Shown here: piece after piece, positions 5,586-10,702 of the stretch
Layout: the number at the start of each line of letters is the position of its first letter
Position numbering within the stretch: the stretch's first letter is position 1
Source: Spirochaeta sp.
Lineage (GTDB): Bacteria; Spirochaetota; Spirochaetia; Sphaerochaetales; Sphaerochaetaceae
Direction: 5' to 3'
Assembly: GCA_020054965.1 (NCBI GenBank)
Contig: JAIMZO010000032.1
Span: 1-10,702, forward strand
Length of the DNA: 10,702 nucleotides
Translations under genes and position numbers: made by a program
The notes under the pieces: model-generated
What the model was told of the DNA's origin: nothing
What the model saw: only the letters and a program-made list of their open reading frames with translations
Database searches by the model: none

Positions 5586-7106
5586 ATGAGCCACGTTATT
5601 GAGATGTTGAACATACGCAAGGAGTTTCCAGGAATCGTTGCAAACGATGACATCACCTTGCAAGTGGAACAGGGAGAAATTCATGCCATTCTCGGTGAGA
5701 ATGGAGCAGGGAAGTCTACCCTTATGAGTATCCTTTTCGGTTTATATCATGCCGACAAGGGACAGATAAAAGTCAAGGGGAAAGAGGTCAGGATCAATAA
5801 TCCAAACGATGCCAATGAGCTTGGCATCGGAATGGTGCATCAGCACTTCCAACTTGTACAGAATTTTACCGTTACTGAAAATATCATTCTCGGAAAAGAG
5901 GGAGGCTTCATCCTTGATCGCAGAACTGCATCCAAGAAGATCAAGGACCTCTCAGAAAAATATGGATTGAACATAGATCCAAACATGGTCATCGAGGATA
6001 TCACTGTCGGGATGCAGCAACGCGTAGAGATCCTGAAAATGCTCTATCGAAATGCTGAGATACTGATTTTTGATGAACCGACGGCAGTGCTTACCCCTCA
6101 GGAGATTGAAGACCTCATGGATATCATGCGAAGCTTGGTTGCCGAGGGGAAATCAGTTATCCTGATCACCCATAAACTGAATGAGATCAAGGCTGTTGCC
6201 GACCGATGTACGATTATCCGCCGGGGGAAACTCATCGGGGTGGTGAATGTACAGGAAACCACAACAGCCAAAATGGCATCAATGATGGTGGGAAGGCCTG
6301 TTAGTTTCAAAGTTGACAAGAAACCTGCCCAGGTGGGTCGGGTAATCCTGGATATTCATGATCTGAAGGTCATGAGCAGTAAGAAGATACTTGGGGTCAA
6401 GGATTTTTCCCTTTCTGTGAAAGCCGGTGAAATTGTCGGTATTGCCGGTGTTGACGGCAATGGTCAGACCGAGCTTATTGAGGCGATAACCGGATTGAGG
6501 GCGGTTGAAAGTGGTTCGATCATTCTTGACGGAAATGACATCACCAATGCTGATATTCGCAGGCGCAATGAGATCGGCCTTGGGCATATTCCAGAGGATA
6601 GGCAGAAACGAGGGCTGGTGATGAGTTCTTCGGTGTTCAATAATGTTGCCATCAAGGAGTACTACCACAGTCCTTTCAGCAAGAAAGGTATTCTTGAAGC
6701 TGACTACTTGCGGGAGTATGCCCAAAAAGTGGTTGTGCAGTTTGATGTCCGCAGTGGTGAAGGCATTTACTCCCTTGCAGGGAAGCTCTCTGGAGGCAAT
6801 CAGCAAAAATTGATAGTCGGCCGTGAAGTTGTTGCCGATCCCGAGCTGCTGATAGCGGTCCAACCGACTCGTGGCCTGGACGTTGGTGCAATCGAATATA
6901 TTCACTCCCAACTGGTAGCACACAGAGACAAGGGCCATGCAGTACTGCTGGTTTCCTTTGAGTTGGATGAAATCTTCAACCTTTCTGATAGGATTGCTGT
7001 CATGAATAGTGGAGAGTTGATTGATATCGTGAAGACCTCAGAGACGAATGAGGATGAGGTCGGTTTGATGATGGCCGGCGTTAAGCGGAAGGAAGGTGAA
7101 CAATGA
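5586..7106 (+). CDS. nupA: Nucleoside ABC importer ATPase, two NBDs (NupA/YufO type)
   Basis: Cytoplasmic ATPase (506 residues) with two fused nucleotide-binding domains, the form used by BMP nucleoside importers and ribose-type importers. NBD1 has an intact Walker A GENGAGKST (37-45), Walker B ILIFDEPT (159-166) with catalytic Glu164, and H-loop His196 in LITHKL, but a degenerate signature VGMQQR (141-146). NBD2 has the reverse pattern: its Walker A, GVDGNGQTE (288-296), lacks the lysine, its Walker B LLIAVQPTRGLD has Gln in place of the catalytic Glu, and its H-loop His is lost (LVSFEL), while its signature LSGGNQQK (401-408) is intact. One composite site should therefore hydrolyse ATP and the other be inactive. 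AGGGAG at 5573-5578 sets the start. The stop overlaps the next gene's start by ATGA, indicating translational coupling. The family is certain. Confidence 0.96.
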   Translation: MSHVIEMLNIRKEFPGIVANDDITLQVEQGEIHAILGENGAGKSTLMSILFGLYHADKGQIKVKGKEVRINNPNDANELGIGMVHQHFQLVQNFTVTENIILGKEGGFILDRRTASKKIKDLSEKYGLNIDPNMVIEDITVGMQQRVEILKMLYRNAEILIFDEPTAVLTPQEIEDLMDIMRSLVAEGKSVILITHKLNEIKAVADRCTIIRRGKLIGVVNVQETTTAKMASMMVGRPVSFKVDKKPAQVGRVILDIHDLKVMSSKKILGVKDFSLSVKAGEIVGIAGVDGNGQTELIEAITGLRAVESGSIILDGNDITNADIRRRNEIGLGHIPEDRQKRGLVMSSSVFNNVAIKEYYHSPFSKKGILEADYLREYAQKVVVQFDVRSGEGIYSLAGKLSGGNQQKLIVGREVVADPELLIAVQPTRGLDVGAIEYIHSQLVAHRDKGHAVLLVSFELDEIFNLSDRIAVMNSGELIDIVKTSETNEDEVGLMMAGVKRKEGEQ

Positions 7107-8224
7107 GATCATTGAAAAAACGAGAACTGCAAAGCAATGCCTTCCTCGTAGCAGTCAGCGCAGTGGTCCTGGGCCTCATCGCCGGTGCCATTCTCATGGC
7201 TTCAATCGGAAGCAATCCCTTTACCGGATTTTGGTACTTGTTCCGCGGAAGTCTGATGAATATCGAGAGAATTGGAAACACCTTGGCAACAGCAACTACC
7301 TTGATGCTGGTAGGTCTTTCTGTTGCTTTTGCTTTCAAGACAGGATTATTCAACATTGGGGCAAGTGGACAGATGTTGGTCGGGGGTCTGTGTGCAACAA
7401 TTGTTGCCCATAAGGTGTTCCTTCCCCGTCCACTCTTCCTGGCTGTATTGATCGGAGCGGCCTTGGCTGGGGGAGCACTCTGGGGAGTTATTCCCGGATT
7501 CCTCAAAGCCAAGTTCAACGTGCATGAAGTTGTTGCAACCATTATGATGAACTGGATCGCCTACTGGTCGGTCTATTACTTTGTTCCTGCCTATCTCAAG
7601 GGCCCCTCCTTGGAGACAGAGAGCGCCAGTATTGCAGTTTCCCAATCCCTCAGAACCGACTGGTTGACCAACCTATTCAACGGATCGTACATGAACCTTG
7701 GGTTTTTCATTGCAATCATTGCAGTGATTCTGATCAAGTTCATCCTGGACAAGACAACACTGGGGTTCAGTCTGAAAGCGGTTGGTGCCAACCGTTTCTG
7801 TGCTGAGTATGCAGGGATAAAGGTGAACCAAAATGTGGTCATCTCCATGATGATCGCAGGTGGTCTGGCAGGTCTGGCGGGACTTTCCTTCTACACAGGG
7901 TATTCAAGAAATATGCAGATTGGAGTCATGCCTTCCCAAGGTTTTGATGGAATAGCAGTCGCGCTTTTGGGAGCAAGCAATCCACTGGGAGTCTTTTTCA
8001 GTGCACTGTTCTTTGGAATCTTGCAATCTGGGAAAGGGTTCATGAATGCCATGACCAGCGTCCCACCCGAGATTGCCGATACCATCATTGCCGTAATCAT
8101 CTACTTTACGGCAACCAGCGTATTGTTCAAGCGTTTCTGGGATGCTGTATTTAAAAGACGAAACAACAGGGTCAATCCCCAAGAGGAACCTGTGGTAACG
8201 ACACCGGAGAGGGAGGACAAGTAA
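7103..8224 (+). CDS. nupB: Nucleoside ABC importer permease 1 (NupB/YufP type)
   Basis: Inner-membrane permease of 373 residues, BPD_transp_2 family, pairing with the next gene product to form the nucleoside channel. Membrane segments can be seen near 13-35, 62-78, 88-104, 111-133, 146-161, 199-215, 245-265, 283-306 and 324-343. Recognisable family stretches are GLFNIGASGQMLVGG (81-95), FNVHEVVATIMMNWIA (138-153), TTLGFSLKAVGAN (218-230) and GFDGIAVALLGASNPLG (280-296). A charged cytoplasmic tail of about 30 residues (KRRNNRVNPQ onward) ends the protein. The start codon overlaps the ATPase stop (ATGA at 7103-7106), with AGGAAGG at 7090-7096 as ribosome binding site. The stop is one base before the next permease start. 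Nucleoside specificity is inferred from the BMP protein and the phosphorylase in the same operon. Confidence 0.95.
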   Translation: MRSLKKRELQSNAFLVAVSAVVLGLIAGAILMASIGSNPFTGFWYLFRGSLMNIERIGNTLATATTLMLVGLSVAFAFKTGLFNIGASGQMLVGGLCATIVAHKVFLPRPLFLAVLIGAALAGGALWGVIPGFLKAKFNVHEVVATIMMNWIAYWSVYYFVPAYLKGPSLETESASIAVSQSLRTDWLTNLFNGSYMNLGFFIAIIAVILIKFILDKTTLGFSLKAVGANRFCAEYAGIKVNQNVVISMMIAGGLAGLAGLSFYTGYSRNMQIGVMPSQGFDGIAVALLGASNPLGVFFSALFFGILQSGKGFMNAMTSVPPEIADTIIAVIIYFTATSVLFKRFWDAVFKRRNNRVNPQEEPVVTTPEREDK

Positions 8225-8225
8225 T

Positions 8226-9158
8226 ATGTGGGATACCTTGGTAAGTATTTTTCCGTATGCAATCGCCTATACGATTCCCATGTTGATGACCTCCCTCGGG
8301 GGTTTGTACAGCGAACGAAGTGGTGTCACCAATCTTGGGCTGGAAGGCTTGATGTTGGTTGGATACTTTGCGAGTGCCATCACGATCAAGATGAGTGAAG
8401 CAACCTTGGGCGTCAATGCACTCCCCCTTGGACTGCTTGTCGGTGTTGCCGCTGGTGCAATCTTCAGTCTTCTCCATGCGTTTGCCTCGATCAACCTGAA
8501 GGCTGACCAAGTAATCAGTGGAACAGCAATCAATATGTTGGCAGCAGCCCTCACGGTATATCTTGCCAGAACCATCAGTGGGAGCGGAAACGTCCGTATC
8601 ATGATGGGTATCGTTCGTGAGAATGTCCCGTTCCTTTCCAAGATACCGATCATCGGACCACTCTTCTTCAGCCAGTCCTACTGGACCACATGGGTCTGTC
8701 TGGTCATCTGGGGACTTTCGTGGATCCTGTTGTACAAGACCAGCTTTGGCCTTCGTCTCCGTGCTTGTGGAGAGCACCCCTCGGCAGTTGCCTCAGCTGG
8801 AATCAATGTACATAAGATGCGCTACTTCGGTGTTGTCATGAGTGGTGCTCTTGCAGGATTGGGAGGGTCGGTCATCTTGATAACCTACTCAGGTGAATTC
8901 AATGGTACGGTTGCCGGTCTCGGCTTTCTCTCTATTGCTGCCTTGATCTTTGGACAGTGGAAACCATTGGGTATTCTTGGAGCAACATTCTTTTTTGGAA
9001 TTGCAACAACAATTGCCAATGTCAGCCAGGTCATTCCTTCCTTGCAGGTGATTCCTCCTGTCTTCTTCAAGATTTTCCCGTATGTAGCCACCTTGTTGGC
9101 TTTGGTGCTATTCTCGAAAAATTCCGCTGCTCCGAAGGCAAGTGGAGAACCGTTCTGA
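8226..9158 (+). CDS. nupC: Nucleoside ABC importer permease 2 (NupC/YufQ type)
   Basis: Second inner-membrane permease (310 residues, usual for the shorter partner) of the nucleoside importer. Family stretches are GLYSERSGVTNLGLEGLML (26-44), ADQVISGTAINMLA (93-106), TSFGLRLRACGEHPSAVA (172-189) and GLGFLSIAALIFGQWKPLG (231-249). Hydrophobic segments run through most of the length, including about 9-25, 39-55, 65-88, 154-170, 200-220, 233-263 and 280-297. The start ATG 8226 lies one base after the previous stop, with GGGAGGA at 8211-8217. The purine nucleoside phosphorylase gene follows after 18 nt. The gene order binding protein, ATPase, long permease, short permease is that of Bacillus Yuf and Lactococcus Bmp-Nup systems. 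Confidence 0.95.
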   Translation: MWDTLVSIFPYAIAYTIPMLMTSLGGLYSERSGVTNLGLEGLMLVGYFASAITIKMSEATLGVNALPLGLLVGVAAGAIFSLLHAFASINLKADQVISGTAINMLAAALTVYLARTISGSGNVRIMMGIVRENVPFLSKIPIIGPLFFSQSYWTTWVCLVIWGLSWILLYKTSFGLRLRACGEHPSAVASAGINVHKMRYFGVVMSGALAGLGGSVILITYSGEFNGTVAGLGFLSIAALIFGQWKPLGILGATFFFGIATTIANVSQVIPSLQVIPPVFFKIFPYVATLLALVLFSKNSAAPKASGEPF

Positions 9159-9176
9159 TAGTCTCAGGAGGACTGT

Positions 9177-10007
9177 ATGGATACTTTAATGGATAAAATG
9201 CAGGAAGCTGCAATGTATATCACCTCTCGTATCGGGGAAGAACCCGTTTCGATTGGCATGGTATTGGGGAGTGGGCTTGGGGGATTGGCTGATGAGCTGG
9301 AGGATGCTGTTGCCATCTCCTATAAGGATATTCCCCATTTTCCAGTCTCTACCGTGTATGGTCATAAAGGTCGCTTGGTGGCTGGTACGCTGGAAGGTAA
9401 GCGCGTGTTATGCATGCAGGGCCGTTTTCACTACTATGAAGGGTATGGTATGGACCAGGTGGTATTCCCCATCCAGGTGATGCATGCCCTCGGTATTGAA
9501 CAGCTCTTGGTGACCAATGCCGCCGGTGGAGTGAATGAGTCCTACAAGCCGGGTGATTTGATGCTGATCAGTGACCACATCAAATTGATTGCCGACAGTC
9601 CTATGCGTGGACCCAACTATGAGAGTCTTGGGGAACGATTCTTTGATATGACCAATGCCTATGACAAGCAGTTGTGTGCCGTGGCAAGGGAGGAAGCGAA
9701 AAAACAAGCTATTTCCTTGCAGGAAGGGGTCTATATGTTCTTTGCCGGGCCATCGTATGAGACTCCTGCAGAGATCCGTGCAGCAAGGACGCTCGGGGCT
9801 GATGCAGTGGGAATGTCCACGGTACCTGAAGCAATTGCCGCAAGCCATATGCGTATGAAGGTGCTGGGGATCAGTTGCATCACCAATATGGCATCAGGAA
9901 TCCTGGACCAGCCGCTGAGTCATACCGAGGTCATGGAGACAGGAGACCAGGTGAAGGAAGCCTTTACTTCCTTGGTTCGCAGTGTAACAAAGGTCTGGCC
10001 TGTATGA
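9177..10007 (+). CDS. punA: Purine nucleoside phosphorylase, trimeric (PNP I) type
   Basis: Cytosolic enzyme (276 residues) that splits purine (deoxy)ribonucleosides with phosphate into free base and (deoxy)ribose-1-phosphate. It would act directly on nucleosides brought in by the importer upstream. Family motifs are the phosphate loop GSGLGGLAD (31-39), GRFHYYEGY (82-90) containing the conserved Arg84, His86 and Glu89, TNAAGG (113-118), GPSYETPAEIRAAR (191-204) with the base-contacting Glu195, and GMSTVPEAIAA (212-222). Asn237 in ITNMASGI matches the Asn that gives 6-oxopurine (inosine/guanosine) preference in mammalian-type PNP, and His249 in SHTEV matches the ribose-5'-OH contact. AGGAGGA at 9166-9172 supports ATG 9177; its spacing is short but better than for the next ATG at 9189. 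The stop overlaps the next start (ATGA). This is the trimeric class, not the hexameric DeoD class. Confidence 0.96.
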   Translation: MDTLMDKMQEAAMYITSRIGEEPVSIGMVLGSGLGGLADELEDAVAISYKDIPHFPVSTVYGHKGRLVAGTLEGKRVLCMQGRFHYYEGYGMDQVVFPIQVMHALGIEQLLVTNAAGGVNESYKPGDLMLISDHIKLIADSPMRGPNYESLGERFFDMTNAYDKQLCAVAREEAKKQAISLQEGVYMFFAGPSYETPAEIRAARTLGADAVGMSTVPEAIAASHMRMKVLGISCITNMASGILDQPLSHTEVMETGDQVKEAFTSLVRSVTKVWPV

Positions 10008-10468
10008 AGATCCGGACACTGATAGAGCAATTGGGTCTGGAACCTCTGCCAGGGGAGGGTGGATTCTTCAAGCGGGTTCATTCTTTCAGGGAGGAAGACC
10101 GTTTGCTTGGCAGTGTCATCTACTATCTGGTCACCGAAGAAAGTTACTCCTCGCTCCACTATCTCTCCACTGATGAGGTATGGTTTTTTCTCGAGGGTGA
10201 TCCCTTGGAGCAGCTGGTACTCAACAGTGATGGTAGTCATGAACTACGTCTGTTGGGACCTGCTAGCAAGGGACACCCGCCTCTGTCCATAATACAGGGA
10301 GGGTGTTGGCAGGGGACGAAACCCCAAGGAAGCCAAGGTTGGGCTTTATGTGCCACGACCATGTGTCCTTCCTATGACCAGAGTATTTACAAGCAAGGTA
10401 CTGCAGAACTGGAGGGTGAATATCCACAGTGCCCTGATATAAGAAGATTCTTAGCGAAGGAGGAGTGA
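10004..10468 (+). CDS. Cupin_5 (DUF985) family protein, function unknown
   Basis: Small single-domain protein of 154 residues matching the Cupin_5/DUF985 pattern. It begins with LIEQLGLEPLPGEGGFFKRV (6-25), continues with a strand ending in SVIYYLVTEESYSSLHYLS (37-55), then TDEVWFFLEGDPLEQLVL (56-73), and ends with GGCWQGTKP (99-107) and a strand rich in small residues (GWALCATTMCPSYD). His52 and Glu58 sit where cupins place barrel ligands, so a metal or small-molecule site is possible, but no reaction is established for the family. No signal peptide is seen. The start ATG 10004 overlaps the phosphorylase stop (ATGA); the frame is open further upstream, but that part lies inside the phosphorylase gene. 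Only a weak AAAGG lies 10 nt upstream, suggesting dependence on translational coupling. The stop overlaps the next start (TGATG). A link to nucleoside or ribose-phosphate metabolism is only inferred. Confidence 0.85.
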   Translation: MKIRTLIEQLGLEPLPGEGGFFKRVHSFREEDRLLGSVIYYLVTEESYSSLHYLSTDEVWFFLEGDPLEQLVLNSDGSHELRLLGPASKGHPPLSIIQGGCWQGTKPQGSQGWALCATTMCPSYDQSIYKQGTAELEGEYPQCPDIRRFLAKEE

Positions 10469-10702
10469 TGCGCAGTATTCTAGTAAGCGGGGGAACCAGT
10501 ACCTTGGGCAGGGCAATCTGTGAACGATTTGTCAAAGCAGGGGAGCGGGTATACTGCGGTTATGCATCAAGCAGGAAAACCGCCTATGAATTGGCAGCTT
10601 CCTGTGGCTCCTCCTTGATCCCTCTCCATCTCGATATCCAGGATGCAGGAAGTATTGCTTCATCACTTAAGGAACTGGAAGGTCTGGATGTCTTGGTGAA
10701 CA
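10468..10702 (+). CDS. Short-chain dehydrogenase/reductase, N-terminal part (cut by right edge)
   Basis: The first 78 codons of a Rossmann-fold SDR oxidoreductase (FabG-like class) are visible, running off the window. The start ATG 10468 shares its A with the cupin stop (TGATG) and has a strong AAGGAGG at 10457-10463. A beta strand MRSILVSGG leads into the dinucleotide-binding turn SGGTSTLGRAI (7-17). The classical TGxxxGxG pattern is imperfect here: the first and last glycines are present (Gly8, Gly14), but Thr12 replaces the middle one. A Tyr-Ala-Ser-Ser-Arg-Lys stretch (32-39 region) after the second strand suggests NADP(H) preference. LDIQD (55-59) is the adenine-contacting Asp motif and LDVLVN (73-78) leads into the NNAG motif just past the edge. 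The catalytic Ser-Tyr-Lys region is outside the window, so the substrate cannot be judged. Confidence 0.85.
   Translation, partial: MRSILVSGGTSTLGRAICERFVKAGERVYCGYASSRKTAYELAASCGSSLIPLHLDIQDAGSIASSLKELEGLDVLVN

Noticed and set aside
6279..6938. Antisense open frames of about 200-220 codons (here, and at 4366-5022 and 8172-8777)
   Set aside because: They are shadows of the nucleoside-binding protein, ATPase and permease genes, with no domain signature or clear start context.
9875..10003. Upstream start for the cupin gene at 9875
   Set aside because: The extra part lies inside the phosphorylase gene and shows no Cupin_5 similarity. ATG 10004 starts just before the LxLEPxPGEGG motif.

Overview
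The window is a compact stretch of bacterial chromosome with every recognisable gene on the + strand. Two co-directional catabolic/transport operons sit back to back. Gene content and protein style (LplB/LplC/LipO-type sugar ABC importer, BMP/PnrA-type nucleoside importer, SBPs with an A-x-A-like cleavage site followed by Q-G) suggest a non-treponemal spirochaete of the Sphaerochaeta type. That assignment is inference from protein resemblance, not a database result. No mobile element, CRISPR array, tRNA or rRNA is visible.

Region 1 (1-4232) is the 3' part of a pectin-type oligosaccharide operon. It holds the C-terminal part of an LplB/YteP-type permease (cut by the left edge), an LplC/YtcP-type permease, a LipO/YtcQ-type periplasmic binding protein, a GC-rich intercistronic stem-loop, and a cytosolic GH105 unsaturated rhamnogalacturonyl/glucuronyl hydrolase. 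It ends in a clear intrinsic terminator at 4208-4232. The order matches the known Bacillus YteP-YtcP-YtcQ-YteR system. The likely route is import of an unsaturated rhamnogalacturonan-type disaccharide, then removal of the terminal unsaturated uronate in the cytosol.

Region 2 (4233-4410) is the control region of the second operon. It has a near-consensus sigma-70 promoter (TTGACA, 17 bp, TAGAAT). A perfect 8-bp inverted repeat lies just after the predicted transcription start and just before the ribosome binding site, so it is a candidate operator or 5'-UTR hairpin.

Region 3 (4411-10702) is a nucleoside uptake and phosphorolysis operon. It encodes a BMP-family nucleoside-binding protein, a second intercistronic stem-loop without a U-tract, a double-NBD ATPase (NupA type), two permeases (NupB and NupC types) and a trimeric-type purine nucleoside phosphorylase. 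A Cupin_5 (DUF985) protein of unknown role follows, then the start of a short-chain dehydrogenase/reductase cut by the right edge. From the ATPase onward the genes overlap or lie within 18 nt of each other, so the cupin and SDR look translationally tied to purine nucleoside salvage. Their function there is the least explained part of the window.

Each of the two binding-protein genes is followed, 16-22 nt after its stop codon, by a 10-11 bp perfect GC-rich hairpin with no T-run. This shared design would give more binding-protein mRNA than membrane-component mRNA.
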